Assembly (NCBI RefSeq): GCF_025195125.1
Contig: NZ_JAMGSL010000003.1
Coordinates: forward strand, 89,546 to 153,545
DNA length: 64,000 bases
Reading direction: 5' to 3'
Origin: Streptomyces sp. Je 1-79
GTDB taxonomy: Bacteria; Actinomycetota; Actinomycetes; Streptomycetales; Streptomycetaceae
Below are positions 17,554 to 26,850 of the stretch, one piece after another (positions within the stretch are counted from its first letter, which is position 1; every line of letters starts with the position of its first letter). A program made the translations under genes and the position numbers. The notes beneath the pieces are model-generated. The model searched no databases, was not told the DNA's origin, and saw only the letters and a program-made list of their open reading frames with translations.

Positions 17554-18561
17554 TCACCTGGGCAGGACGACGACATAGGCGGCGGGCTGCCGGTCCGACG
17601 CGGCCATCAGAGCCGTGCGGACCACGGTGGCCTGCTGCTCCATCGCCTCGCGCAGCTTGCGCGGGGTGATGTGGACGACCGTGATGCCGAGCCGCTCCAG
17701 ATGCTCGCGCTTACGGGTGTACTCCGACCACAGCGCGTCGTCGTCCTGCCGGGGCGCCCGGGTGTCCAGCTCCACCGCCACCGCCTGGTCCGGCCAGTAG
17801 GCGTCCAGGCCCCCCAGATGCGGGCCGCCCGGCAGCCGCAGATCCACGTTCCACAGCGGGTCGGGCAGTCCGAACTCCCGCACCATCTCGTACAGCCGCT
17901 CCTCCGCGATGCTCCGGCCCTCCGCGAGCAGCGAGTCCACCGCGTCCACCACATGCGGCCGGCTGAGCAGCCGGGCGTGGTTCAACTCCCGTACCACCGC
18001 GCCGGGTTCGCAGTGGCCGCCGCGCACGGCCTCGGTGAGCAGCCGGCGCACCAGGCCCGCGTCGGTCAGACCGGACACCGCGTCGGCGAGGGCGCGGGCG
18101 ACGGGCGCGACGGGCACCCCGGCGACGTCCAGCGGCTCGGGCGTCTCCTGGGCGCGGACCACCCGCACCCAGCCGGTCGAGCGCAGTCTGCGGGTGCGGG
18201 GGACCAGCACATCGATCCGGTCCACGGTGGGCAGCGGGGGAGCGGCGGAGAAGCGGTGCAGGGCGAGCGCGGCGAGTCCGGTGATCATCGACTCGGGTCC
18301 CTCCCCGGGCACCGCGCCCGGGCGGGAGGCGTAGAGCAGCGCGGCCCGCAGCCGGTCCTCGCTCGTCGGCTGCCCGAGGCGGAGCAGGAAGACGCCGGGG
18401 AGGATCTGCTGCCACCCGCCGCCCGGCCGGCAGCGCGCGGCGACATCGGCGTTGGACAGCCCCTGCTCGCGCAACTGCGCGGCGGACGCGACGCGTTGCC
18501 GGTCTTCGGCGAGGGAGGGGAGGGGGAGGGGGCGGGGGGTGATGGGGGTGTTGTGGTTCAT
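17554..18561 (-). CDS. AbiEi-like winged-helix protein with C-terminal DUF559/Vsr-like nuclease fold
   Basis: A 335-residue protein of uncertain function. Residues about 25-100 resemble the AbiEi antitoxin-type winged helix (AQLREQGLSNADVAARC, LPGVFLLRLGQPTSEDRLRA, then a GLAALALHRF helix). The C-terminal ~110 residues resemble a PD-(D/E)XK fold of the DUF559 type: LDAYWPDQAVAVELDT, then KREHLERLGITVVHITPRKL. The Asp and Glu of the putative active site are present. No partner toxin (AbiEii-type nucleotidyltransferase) is adjacent. Related stand-alone genes are widespread in actinobacteria. Whether it cuts DNA is not known. Confidence 0.7.
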   Translation of the reverse strand: MNHNTPITPRPLPLPSLAEDRQRVASAAQLREQGLSNADVAARCRPGGGWQQILPGVFLLRLGQPTSEDRLRAALLYASRPGAVPGEGPESMITGLAALALHRFSAAPPLPTVDRIDVLVPRTRRLRSTGWVRVVRAQETPEPLDVAGVPVAPVARALADAVSGLTDAGLVRRLLTEAVRGGHCEPGAVVRELNHARLLSRPHVVDAVDSLLAEGRSIAEERLYEMVREFGLPDPLWNVDLRLPGGPHLGGLDAYWPDQAVAVELDTRAPRQDDDALWSEYTRKREHLERLGITVVHITPRKLREAMEQQATVVRTALMAASDRQPAAYVVVLPR

Positions 18562-18692
18562 GCCGGGGGTCTTCCGCTCCCCGGGCCCCCGCTAACCGCT
18601 GTTACAAGTGCGTCGCCAAACCAGGACATCCTCGTCCTAAAGTACGCACGTTCGACTGCCGATGAGGGGCGCCCACAGCCTGGACAGAGAAC

Positions 18693-18727
18693 GGCCCCGG
18701 TGACGAGCAGCGCTCGTCACCGGGGCC
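18693..18727 (-). terminator. Terminator downstream of the second pepN
   Basis: Perfect 16-bp arms (18693-18708 and 18712-18727) with an AGC loop lie 15 bases past the stop on the minus strand. The rest of the gap 18562-18742 shows nothing further. Confidence 0.88.
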
Positions 18728-18742
18728 GCCCCACCGGATGCG

Positions 18743-21328
18743 TCAGGCCGCCCCGTCGCACGCCTGCGCGCGCAGCGCCCGCGCCAGGTCGTCCCGGCCC
18801 TCCAGGACCAGCCGCCGCAGCGCCGGCGCGGCCGACTCGTGGGCGGCGAGCCACGTGTCCGTCGAGGCCAGGGCCGACTCGCCGTGGAGCGCCGGGAACA
18901 GCCCGCGTACGACGTCCATGCCGATCTGGATCGAACGGTCCGCCCACACCCCCTCGATCGCCGCGAAGTACTTCTCCGCGTACGGCGCGATCAGCTCCCG
19001 CTGCGAGGGCTGGACGAAGCCCGCGATGGTGGCCTCCACCAGCGCGTTCGACAGCGCGTCCGACTCGACGACCTGCGCCCAGGCCTGCGCCTTGACCGCC
19101 GCCGACGGCCGGGCCGCCAGGCAGCGGACCTGGTGGCGCTTGCCGGTCGCCGTGTCGTCCAGCGCCAGCTCCTCGCCGATCCGGGCCTCGTCCGCCCGGC
19201 CGTGCGCGGCCAGCGGCTCCAGGAACGACCAGCGCAGCTCCTGGTCGACGTCGAGACCGTCGATCCGGGCCGTGCCGTCGAGCAGGCCTTCGAGCAGCTG
19301 GAAGTCCGCGTCCGAGGCGGCGGCGGACGCGAAGAACCGCGCCCAGGTCAGCTGGTGCTCGCTGCCCGGCGCCGCCAGGCGCAGCTCGCGCAGCCCGCCC
19401 TCGGCGAGGAGCCGGCCGCCCTCGGCGCGCCACTCGGGCGCCGCGAAGTGCGTGACCGCCGACCGGGCCCAGGCGTGCACCATCTGGAGCACGCCGATGT
19501 CCGTCTCACGGCCCGCGAAGCCCAGCACGACCGCCACGAAGTCCCGGGCCGGCATCAGGCCGTCCCGCGTCAGGTTCCACAGCGCCGACCAGCACAGCGC
19601 CCGCGCCAGGGGGTCCGTGATGTCGCCCAGGTGCGCCCGCAGCGTCGCGAGCGAGCCCTCGTCGAAGCGGACCTTGCAGTACGTCAGGTCGTCGTCGTTG
19701 ACGAGGACCAGGTCGGGCCGGGCCGACCCGGCCAGCTCGGCCACGACCGTCCGCGCGCCGACGACATCGGCCTCGGCCCGCGCGAACCGCACGAGTTCGC
19801 CGTCCACCGAGAGCCTGTACAGGCCGACGGCCACCCGGTGCGGGCGGCCCGCCGACGGAGTCGGCTGATCGAGCGCGGCGTCGCCGCCCTGGACGACGGC
19901 CAGCTCGGTGATCCGGCCCTCGGCGTCGTACGTCACCTCCGGCGTCAGCGTGTTGACGCCCGAGGTCTGGAGCCAGGACCGCGACCACGCCTTCATGTCG
20001 CGCCCGGAGGTCTCCTCCAGCACCGACAGCAGATCGGTCAGGCGCGTGTTCCCGTACGCGTGCCGCTTGAAGTAGCGCCGCGCGCCTTCCAGGAACGCGT
20101 CCCGGCCCGCGTACGCCACCAGCTGCTTCAGGACCGAGGCGCCCTTGGCGTACGTGATCCCGTCGAAGTTCAGCTTGGCGTCCTCCAGGTCACGGATGTC
20201 GGCCGTGATCGGATGGGTGGACGGCAGCTGGTCGGCGCGGTACGCCCAGGACTTGCGGTTGTTGGCGAAGGTCACCCAGCTGTTGGTGAAGCGGGTCGCC
20301 TCGGCCAGCGAGAAGGAGCCCATGAAGTCGGCGAAGGACTCCTTCAGCCACAGGTCGTCCCACCACACCATGGTGACCAGGTCGCCGAACCACATGTGCG
20401 CCATCTCGTGCAGGATGACGTTCGCCCGGCGCTCGTACGCGGCCTGGGTGACCTTGCCCCGGTAGATGTACTCCTCGCGGAAGGTCACCATGCCCGGGTT
20501 CTCCATCGCGCCGAGGTTGTACTCGGGGACGAAGGCCTGGTCGTACTTCCCGAAGGGGTACGGGTAGTCGAAGTTGTCGTGGAAGAAGTCGAAGCCCTGC
20601 TTGGTGATCAGGAAGACGTCGTCCGCGTCGAAGTGCTTCGCGAGCCCCTTGCGGCACATCGCGCCGAGCGGGATCTCCAGCTCGGTCCCGTCGGTCAGCG
20701 TGCGCGTGTAGGTGTCCGTGACGTAGTGGTACGGCCCGGCGACGACACAGGTGATGTACGTCGAGATCGGCGCCGTCTCCTTGAACCGCCACACCCCGTC
20801 GGCGTCCTGCTCCCCGGCGCCGTTGCTCCAGACCGTCCAGCCCTCGGGCGCGGTCACCGAGAAGACGTGCGGGGCCTTCAGGTCGGGCTGCTCGAAGGTG
20901 GCGTACACCCGGCGGGCGTCGGCCGGCTCGTACTGGGTGTAGAGGTAGACCTCGCCGTCCTCCGGGTCGACGAAGCGGTGCATGCCCTCGCCGGTCCGGC
21001 TGTAGGCGCACTGGGCGTCCACGACCAGGACGTTCTCGTCCGCCAGGCCGTCCAGGGCGATCCGGGCACCGTCGAAGACGGCGGCCGGGTCGAGCGCGCG
21101 GCCGTTCAGCTCCACCGAGGTCACGGCGGGGGCGATCAGGTCGACGAAGGTGGCCGAGCCCGTGCCCGTACGACGGAAGCGGACGGTCGTCACGGACCGG
21201 AAGGTGCGGACCTCCTCGCCCGACTCGCCGACCGCCGACCGCAGGTCCAGGGCGACCTCGTACCCGTCGACGGACAGCAGCGCGGCCCGCTCGCGGGCCT
21301 CGTCGCGGGACAGATTCTCACCGGGCAC
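18743..21328 (-). CDS. pepN: Aminopeptidase N paralogue (M1 zinc metallopeptidase)
   Basis: An 861-residue M1 aminopeptidase closely similar along its length to the one at 4911-7484. GAMEN is at 273-277, HEMAH at 307-311 (HEMAHMWFGDLVTM), and the third zinc ligand Glu330 is in KESFADF. The GTG at 21328 was chosen: it encodes (M)PGENLSRDEARERA, matching the start of the other paralogue, and GGAG lies 5 bases upstream. An alternative GTG at 21334 is in frame. The role is peptide recycling; differences from the other copy may reflect substrate preference. Confidence 0.95.
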   Translation of the reverse strand: MPGENLSRDEARERAALLSVDGYEVALDLRSAVGESGEEVRTFRSVTTVRFRRTGTGSATFVDLIAPAVTSVELNGRALDPAAVFDGARIALDGLADENVLVVDAQCAYSRTGEGMHRFVDPEDGEVYLYTQYEPADARRVYATFEQPDLKAPHVFSVTAPEGWTVWSNGAGEQDADGVWRFKETAPISTYITCVVAGPYHYVTDTYTRTLTDGTELEIPLGAMCRKGLAKHFDADDVFLITKQGFDFFHDNFDYPYPFGKYDQAFVPEYNLGAMENPGMVTFREEYIYRGKVTQAAYERRANVILHEMAHMWFGDLVTMVWWDDLWLKESFADFMGSFSLAEATRFTNSWVTFANNRKSWAYRADQLPSTHPITADIRDLEDAKLNFDGITYAKGASVLKQLVAYAGRDAFLEGARRYFKRHAYGNTRLTDLLSVLEETSGRDMKAWSRSWLQTSGVNTLTPEVTYDAEGRITELAVVQGGDAALDQPTPSAGRPHRVAVGLYRLSVDGELVRFARAEADVVGARTVVAELAGSARPDLVLVNDDDLTYCKVRFDEGSLATLRAHLGDITDPLARALCWSALWNLTRDGLMPARDFVAVVLGFAGRETDIGVLQMVHAWARSAVTHFAAPEWRAEGGRLLAEGGLRELRLAAPGSEHQLTWARFFASAAASDADFQLLEGLLDGTARIDGLDVDQELRWSFLEPLAAHGRADEARIGEELALDDTATGKRHQVRCLAARPSAAVKAQAWAQVVESDALSNALVEATIAGFVQPSQRELIAPYAEKYFAAIEGVWADRSIQIGMDVVRGLFPALHGESALASTDTWLAAHESAAPALRRLVLEGRDDLARALRAQACDGAA

Positions 21329-21463
21329 GGTCACTCCTTCGTGGCTCGTTCGAAACAGCACCGATCCTCCCATGTGGAGCTGACACCCGGCACGCGGGGA
21401 ATGCCCCCGCCGACCGAGGACGTTCCTCTTCTGGCGCATAGACATCCGTCCCTGAGGAGTGAC

Positions 21464-22099
21464 ATGTCCGAGAGCAGGACCACCGCCGACTTCTGGTTCG
21501 ACCCGCTGTGCCCCTGGGCCTGGATGACCTCCCGCTGGATGCTGGAGGTGGAGAAGGTCCGCCCGGTCGACGTCCGGTGGAAGGTGATGAGCCTGGCCGT
21601 CCTCAACGAGGACAAGCTGGACGAGCTTCCCGCCGAGTACCGCGACATGCTGGAGACCAAGGCCTGGGGCCCGGTCCGGGTGGTCGTGGCGGCCCAGCAG
21701 CTGCACGGCGACGAGGTCGTCGGCAAGCTCTACACCGCGCTGGGCACCCGCTTCCACAACAACGGCGAGGGCCCGACGCGCGAGGCGATCACGGGCGCCC
21801 TCGCGGACGTCGGCCTCCCGGCCGAGCTCGCGGACTACGCCGAGAAGGACACGTACGACACCCACCTGCGCGCCTCCCACACGGAGGGCATCGAGAAGGT
21901 CGGCCAGGACGTCGGCACGCCGGTCATCTCCGTCCCGGGCGTGGACGGCGACGAGGTCGCGTTCTTCGGCCCGGTCGTCACCCCGACCCCGCGCGGCGAG
22001 GCGGCGGCCCGGCTGTGGGACGGCACGCTGCTCGTGGCGGCGACGCCCGGCTTCTACGAGATCAAGCGGACGCGGACGGCGGCGCCCAGCTTCGAGTGA
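21464..22099 (+). CDS. Mycothiol-dependent nitroreductase-like DsbA-fold protein (Rv2466c family)
   Basis: A 211-residue DsbA-family protein. The active-site stretch is FWFDPLCPWAWMTSRWM, giving a C-P-W-A motif near residues 17-20 in which the second Cys of a classic CxxC is absent. This matches the mycobacterial mycothiol-dependent reductase Rv2466c, which uses mycothiol as electron donor. The C-terminal region has the cis-Pro loop GTPVISVPG. SD TGAGGAG precedes the ATG at 21464. A strong terminator follows. Its role is probably in thiol redox balance or nitro-compound reduction. Confidence 0.9.
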   Translation: MSESRTTADFWFDPLCPWAWMTSRWMLEVEKVRPVDVRWKVMSLAVLNEDKLDELPAEYRDMLETKAWGPVRVVVAAQQLHGDEVVGKLYTALGTRFHNNGEGPTREAITGALADVGLPAELADYAEKDTYDTHLRASHTEGIEKVGQDVGTPVISVPGVDGDEVAFFGPVVTPTPRGEAAARLWDGTLLVAATPGFYEIKRTRTAAPSFE

Positions 22100-22123
22100 C
22101 CCGAGGGCCCGTCGGCCCGCATG

Positions 22124-22162
22124 GAAGAACCCCCGTGATTCACGTCATCACGGGGGTTCTTC
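22124..22162. terminator. Terminator between the DsbA-fold gene and sodF
   Basis: Perfect 15-bp arms (22124-22138 GAAGAACCCCCGTGA; 22148-22162) serve both convergent genes. Confidence 0.88.
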
Positions 22163-22223
22163 TCTCATCCGCCTGCAAGTGAAGGTTGAGAAGACGATCA
22201 CGAGCAGGACGAGCGGGGGCCGA

Positions 22224-22868
22224 TCAGAAGGAGATCAGCGGGACGGAGGCCTTGGCGGCGTGGTAGCGCTTGTTCACGTCCTGCCAGTTGACGACCTGCC
22301 ACATGGCCTCGATGAAGTCGACCTTCTGGTTCTTGTACTGCAGGTAGAAGGCGTGCTCCCAGGCGTCGAAGACGAGGACCGGGACGGAGCCCTGGCCGAC
22401 GTTGCCCTGGTGGTCGTAGACCTGCTCGACGATCAGCCGGCCGCTGATCGGCTCGTACGCGAGCACACCCCAGCCGGAGCCCTGGGTGGTCGCGGAGGCC
22501 TTGGTCAGCTGGGCCTTGAACTTCGCGAAGGAGCCGAAGGACTCGGTGATGGCGTCCGCGAGGTCGCCCACGCCGTCCGCCGCGAGCGGCTCGCCACCGC
22601 CGCCGTCCTTCGGGCTGTTCATGTTGTTCCAGTAGATGGAGTGCAGGATGTGGCCGGAGAGGTGGAACGCCAGGTTCTTCTCCAGCCCGTTGATCGAGCC
22701 CCACTGGTCCTTGTCGCGGGCCTCTTCCAGCTGCTCGAGCGTGTCGTTCGCGCCCTTGACGTACGCGGCGTGGTGCTTGTCGTGGTGCAGCTCGATGATC
22801 TGCGGGTTGATCACCGGCTCCAGCGCCGCGTAGTCGTACGGCAGTTCCGGAAGTGTGTAGATCGCCAT
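22224..22868 (-). CDS. sodF: Superoxide dismutase, iron type
   Basis: A 214-residue Fe/Mn-family superoxide dismutase that converts superoxide to peroxide and oxygen in the cytoplasm. Metal ligands are seen as His28 (ELHHDKHH), the His in [10 protein letters not shown], and Asp/His in [11 protein letters not shown]. The sequence closely resembles Streptomyces SodF. The promoter region carries a Nur-like box, fitting the known nickel-dependent repression of sodF when the Ni enzyme SodN is available. Assignment as Fe rather than Mn rests on this resemblance. Confidence 0.94.
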   Translation of the reverse strand: MAIYTLPELPYDYAALEPVINPQIIELHHDKHHAAYVKGANDTLEQLEEARDKDQWGSINGLEKNLAFHLSGHILHSIYWNNMNSPKDGGGGEPLAADGVGDLADAITESFGSFAKFKAQLTKASATTQGSGWGVLAYEPISGRLIVEQVYDHQGNVGQGSVPVLVFDAWEHAFYLQYKNQKVDFIEAMWQVVNWQDVNKRYHAAKASVPLISF

Positions 22869-22897
22869 ATGCCGAGCCTCTCCCTGCTACTGCGTTA

Positions 22898-22914
22898 TTG
22901 CAACCTATATGCAG
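22898..22914 (-). promoter_or_regulatory. Nur-type nickel box upstream of sodF
   Basis: TTGCAA (22898-22903), N5, ATGCAG (22909-22914) lies 30 bases upstream of the sodF start. It fits the described Nur motif tTGCaa-N5-ttGCaa, and nickel-bound Nur represses sodF in S. coelicolor. Confidence 0.7.
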
Positions 22915-22991
22915 GTGCAGGCTAACAGCAGGACGCTCCGGAGTTGATCAGCCCTTGGCCCTAGGTCTCGTGGCGGAGCTTGTGGGGAACG

Positions 22992-23028
22992 ACGAACCCC
23001 CGGACCGGTGAACGGTCCGGGGGTTCGT
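22992..23028 (-). terminator. Terminator downstream of the first APC permease
   Basis: 16-bp arms (22992-23007 and 23013-23028) with a GTGAA loop separate the permease transcript from the sodF promoter region. Confidence 0.85.
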
Positions 23029-23043
23029 ACGTACGGGTGTCGG

Positions 23044-24462
23044 TCAGGCGTCCTGGGAGACCGGCCCGCGCCTCTTCTGCAGCACGAAGCCGATTGCCGC
23101 GAGCAGCGCCGTGAGGCCGCCCGTCCAGTACAGCTGCACCCGGGTGCCCTCCTCCCGCGCCATCAGGAAGAAGATCGCCGCCATGCCCGCCAGCGCCACC
23201 CAGGTCAGCACCGGGAACGCCCACATCTTGACCACCAGCTTCTCGGGCGCCTCGCGCTCGGTGCGGCGGCGCAGCAGCAGCTGCGAGACGGCGATGAAGA
23301 ACCAGACGACGAGGATGATCGCGCCGATGGTGTTCAGCAGCCAGATGAAGATGTCGTCGGGCCGCCAGTAGCTGAGCAGCACGCAGAGGAAGCCGAAGAC
23401 CGAGGAGACGAGGACGGCGGGCCGCGGCACGCCGCCGAACGTACGGCCCAGCGCCTTCGGGCCCTGGCCGCGGGCGACCAGCGAGGTGGCCATCCGGGAG
23501 GCGCCGTAGATGTTGGCGTTCATCGCCGACAGCAGGGCGACCAGCACGACCACGTTCATGATCTGGCCGGCGGCCGGGATGCCCAGGTGGTCCAGCGTGG
23601 CGACGTACGGGCCCTTCTCGACGACCGCCTTGTCGCCCCACGGGACCAGGGTCACGATGACGGCCATCGAGCCGATGTAGAAGAGCGCGATGCGCCACAT
23701 CGCCGTACGGACCGCCTTGGCGACGCCCTGGACGGGGTGCTCGGACTCGGCCGCGGCGATGGTGACGGTCTCCAGACCGCCGTACGCGAAGACCGAGGCG
23801 AGCAGGCCGACGATCAGCCCCTCGGAGCCGTTCGGGAAGAAGCCGCCGTCACCGGTGAGGTTCGTCGTGCCGGGGGCGTCCGTGCCGGGCAGTATGCCGA
23901 CGATGGCGAGCACGCCGATGCCCAGGAAGAGGACGATCGCGCCGACCTTCAGCGCGGCGAACCAGAACTCGAACTCGCCGAAGTTCTTCACCGCCGCGAG
24001 GTTGGTGCCGCAGAACACCAGCATGAAGAGGGCCACCCAGGCCCACTCCGGGGTGCCGGGGAACCAGCCGGTCATGATCTTCGCGGCGCCGATGCCCTCC
24101 AGGCCGACGGCCACGCAGAGCAGGAACCAGAAGGCCCACCCCGCCGTGAACCCGGCCCACGGGCCGATGGCCCGCTCGGCGTGGACGGAGAAGGAGCCGG
24201 AGGCCGGGTTGGCCGCCGACATCTCTCCGAGCATGCGCATCACGAGCATGACGAGCAGCCCGGAGATGGCGTAGGCGACCACGATCGAGGGACCGGCGGC
24301 GGCGATACCGGCGCCGGAGCCGACGAAGAGGCCGGCGCCGATGACGCCACCGAGGGCGATCATCGAGAGATGACGCTGCTTGAGGCCGTGGGTGAGTCCC
24401 TGTGAGGGGAGCGCCTGGTCGTCCTTGCGGTCGACGGGCTCGGGCGCGGTGGTCCGTGACAT
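23044..24462 (-). CDS. APC-family amino acid permease (GabP/AnsP-like)
   Basis: A 472-residue membrane transporter with about 12 helices. The conserved first-helix motif GLKQRHLSMIALGGVIGAGL then FVGSG marks the amino-acid transporter (AAT) branch of the APC superfamily, and helix 3-4 contains SVHAERAIGPWAGFTAGW. It probably imports an amino acid or GABA with protons. The start ATG at 24462 is preceded by AGGGCGGCCC. Two paralogues follow upstream (24578-25981, 28248-29705). Confidence 0.92.
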   Translation of the reverse strand: MSRTTAPEPVDRKDDQALPSQGLTHGLKQRHLSMIALGGVIGAGLFVGSGAGIAAAGPSIVVAYAISGLLVMLVMRMLGEMSAANPASGSFSVHAERAIGPWAGFTAGWAFWFLLCVAVGLEGIGAAKIMTGWFPGTPEWAWVALFMLVFCGTNLAAVKNFGEFEFWFAALKVGAIVLFLGIGVLAIVGILPGTDAPGTTNLTGDGGFFPNGSEGLIVGLLASVFAYGGLETVTIAAAESEHPVQGVAKAVRTAMWRIALFYIGSMAVIVTLVPWGDKAVVEKGPYVATLDHLGIPAAGQIMNVVVLVALLSAMNANIYGASRMATSLVARGQGPKALGRTFGGVPRPAVLVSSVFGFLCVLLSYWRPDDIFIWLLNTIGAIILVVWFFIAVSQLLLRRRTEREAPEKLVVKMWAFPVLTWVALAGMAAIFFLMAREEGTRVQLYWTGGLTALLAAIGFVLQKRRGPVSQDA

Positions 24463-24577
24463 GGGCCGCCCTGTTCATTGGCTGAGACGGGGGAACGGCC
24501 CACAGTCTGGGTGGGCGCACCGCTTACAGGGAACAGATGTCCGCTATACGGGCACCAGCTTCACACAAGGTGAAGAT

Positions 24578-25981
24578 CTACCTCCGCTTCGTGCGCACTT
24601 CGCGCACCCACGCCACCAGGAGTACGGCCCCGGTCGCAGCGCCCGACCACAGCACCTGCGGCCGCGCCCCGTCGTCGGTCAGCATGAGCACCAGGACCGC
24701 CGCCATCGCGGCCAGCGCCGTCCAGGTCAGCCAGGGGAAGCCCCACATCCGCAGCGTCAGCGTCTCCGGCGCCTCGCGCTCGATCCGGCGGCGCAGCCGC
24801 AGCTGCGAGACCGCGATCAGACCCCAGACGAAGAGGAGCACCGCGCCGACCGCGTTGAGCATGTAGAGGAAGACGGAATCCGGCCACTTCAGATTGAGCA
24901 GGACGGAGACGAAGCCGAAGGCCACCGACGCCAGCACCGCCCGGCGCGGCACGCCTCCCGTCGAGACCCTCAGCAGCCCCTTCGGCGCCTCACCGCGCTC
25001 GGCGAGCGAGAAGACCATCCGCGAGGAGCCGTACAGGTTGGCGTTGAGCGCCGAGAGCAGCGCCACGAAGACCACGACGTTCATGATCTGACCGGCCGCC
25101 GGCACCCCGATCGAGTCCAGCACGGCGACGTACGGCGACCGGCCCGGCTCCATCGAGGTCCAGGGCAGCAGGGTCACGATGACCAGCATCGAACCGACGT
25201 AGAAGAGCAGGATCCGCCACACGGCGCTGCGCACCGCCCGCGCGACGTTGCGCGCCGGGTCGTCCGACTCGGCGGCGGCGATGGTGACGACCTCCAGGCC
25301 GCCGAAGGCGAAGACGACGGCGAGGACGCCGGAGACCACGCCCGCCCAGCCGTTCGGCAGGAAGCCGCCCTGGCCGGTCAGGTTCGCCATGCCCACCGGG
25401 TCGCTGTCGGGCAGCAGGCCGACGACCGCCAGCGTCCCCAGGACCAGGAAGAGCACGATCGCGCCGACCTTCAGCGCGGCGAACCAGAACTCGAACTCGC
25501 CGAAGTTCTTCACCGCCGCCAGGTTGGCCACGGTGAACACGATCATGAAGATCAGCACCCAGCCCCACTGCGGGACCCCCGGCATCCAGCCGTGCGCGAT
25601 CTGCGCCGCGCCCGTCGCCTCCACCGCGAGGACGACGACCAGCAGGAACCAGTACAGCCAGCCCACCGAGAAGCCCGCCCAGCGGCCCAGCGCCCGTTCG
25701 GCGTGGACGGAGAAGGCGCCCGAGGCGGGCATCGCCGCCGCCATCTCGCCGAGCATCCGCATGACCAGCATCGCGAGCGTGCCCGCGATCAGATACGAGA
25801 GGACGATGCCCGGCCCCGCGACGGCGATGCCCGCCCCCGAGCCGACGAAGAGCCCGGCGCCGATCACGCCGCCGAGCCCGAGCATCGTCAGATGACGCTG
25901 CTTCAGTCCGTGGGAGAGCGGCTCCGGTTCGGAGGCCAAGGGGGCCGGGGGAGCCGGGGCGGCAGGCGGTGCGTCGTGCAT
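24578..25981 (-). CDS. APC-family amino acid permease (GabP/AnsP-like)
   Basis: A 467-residue, roughly 12-helix permease, the nearest relative in the window of the gene just downstream. The signature HGLKQRHLTMLGLGGVIGAG starts near residue 25. I placed the start at ATG 25981 because the resulting short Ala/Pro-rich leader matches the length in the paralogue; a longer in-frame reading back to 26092 is less likely. A small hairpin CTTCAC/GTGAAG (24559-24575) follows the stop. Probable proton-coupled amino acid uptake. Confidence 0.9.
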   Translation of the reverse strand: MHDAPPAAPAPPAPLASEPEPLSHGLKQRHLTMLGLGGVIGAGLFVGSGAGIAVAGPGIVLSYLIAGTLAMLVMRMLGEMAAAMPASGAFSVHAERALGRWAGFSVGWLYWFLLVVVLAVEATGAAQIAHGWMPGVPQWGWVLIFMIVFTVANLAAVKNFGEFEFWFAALKVGAIVLFLVLGTLAVVGLLPDSDPVGMANLTGQGGFLPNGWAGVVSGVLAVVFAFGGLEVVTIAAAESDDPARNVARAVRSAVWRILLFYVGSMLVIVTLLPWTSMEPGRSPYVAVLDSIGVPAAGQIMNVVVFVALLSALNANLYGSSRMVFSLAERGEAPKGLLRVSTGGVPRRAVLASVAFGFVSVLLNLKWPDSVFLYMLNAVGAVLLFVWGLIAVSQLRLRRRIEREAPETLTLRMWGFPWLTWTALAAMAAVLVLMLTDDGARPQVLWSGAATGAVLLVAWVREVRTKRR

Positions 25982-26236
25982 GAGGGGGCTCGTGCCTTCG
26001 GGAGCGTTTATGGAGAACCCACAGTCTCCCCGCTGAGCGCCCTCTGGCGCAAAATGGCCCTCTTTCCAGCTCTCCGCCGTGACAAGCGTCACGTGGCGCG
26101 AGGCATGGATCCCGTTCTTTGTCCGATCCCCACGAAGTGCTCGACCTCGCCTTTGTGGGCGGCTGACGGTGATCGGGCGTTCACTCCTCGACTACGGTCG
26201 ATCCGTCCTGTAGACCCTCACCCCCGCGGAGTACCG

Positions 26237-26830
26237 ATGAGCACCGCCGTCGCCCCTGCCCGTTCCCTCCGCTCCGGGACGGTCCTCGCCGACCTGCTGC
26301 CGTCCAGTCGCGCCCGTGACATCGCGCTCGTCGTCGGCGGCGCCGCCCTCACCGGCATCGCCGCGCAGATCGCCGTCCCGGTCCCCGGCTCGCCCGTCCC
26401 GGTCTCCGGCCAGACCTTCGCGGCCCTCCTCGTCGGCACGGCGCTCGGCGCCCGCCGCGGCTTCCTCGCCCTGGCCCTGTACGCGGTCGCCGGCATGGCG
26501 GGCGTGCCGTGGTTCGCGCAGGCCGCCTCCGGGTACGGGATGCCCTCCTTCGGCTACATCCTCGGCATGCTGCTCGCCGCGACCGTCGTCGGCGCCCTCG
26601 CGCGCCGCGGCGCCGACCGCTCCGTGCTCCGCACCGCCGGCGCGATGGTGCTCGGCTCCGCCGTCATCTACGCGGTCGGCGTGCCCTACCTGGCCCTCGC
26701 CACCGGGATGACGTTCTCGCAGGCGGTCGCCGCCGGTCTGACCCCGTTCCTGATCGGTGACGCCCTCAAGGCCGCGCTCGCGATGGGCGTGCTGCCGGCC
26801 GCGTGGAAGGCCATCGGCCGCAAGGGCTGA
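26237..26830 (+). CDS. bioY: Biotin transporter BioY (ECF S component)
   Basis: A 197-residue membrane protein with about six helices. It forms the biotin-binding S unit of an energy-coupling-factor transporter. Family features are VPVPGSPVPVSGQTFAALLVGTALGARRG near residues 47-75 (written here as VPVPGSPVPVSGQTF and ALLVGTALGARRG), then GMAGVPWFA and a GYILGMLLAA stretch. bioM and bioN are not adjacent, so it acts alone or shares an energising module elsewhere. SD CGGAGTACCG precedes the ATG. The 255-base gap before it shows no clear operator. Confidence 0.93.
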   Translation: MSTAVAPARSLRSGTVLADLLPSSRARDIALVVGGAALTGIAAQIAVPVPGSPVPVSGQTFAALLVGTALGARRGFLALALYAVAGMAGVPWFAQAASGYGMPSFGYILGMLLAATVVGALARRGADRSVLRTAGAMVLGSAVIYAVGVPYLALATGMTFSQAVAAGLTPFLIGDALKAALAMGVLPAAWKAIGRKG

Positions 26831-26850
26831 CGCCGCCGGGGCTGACGCGC

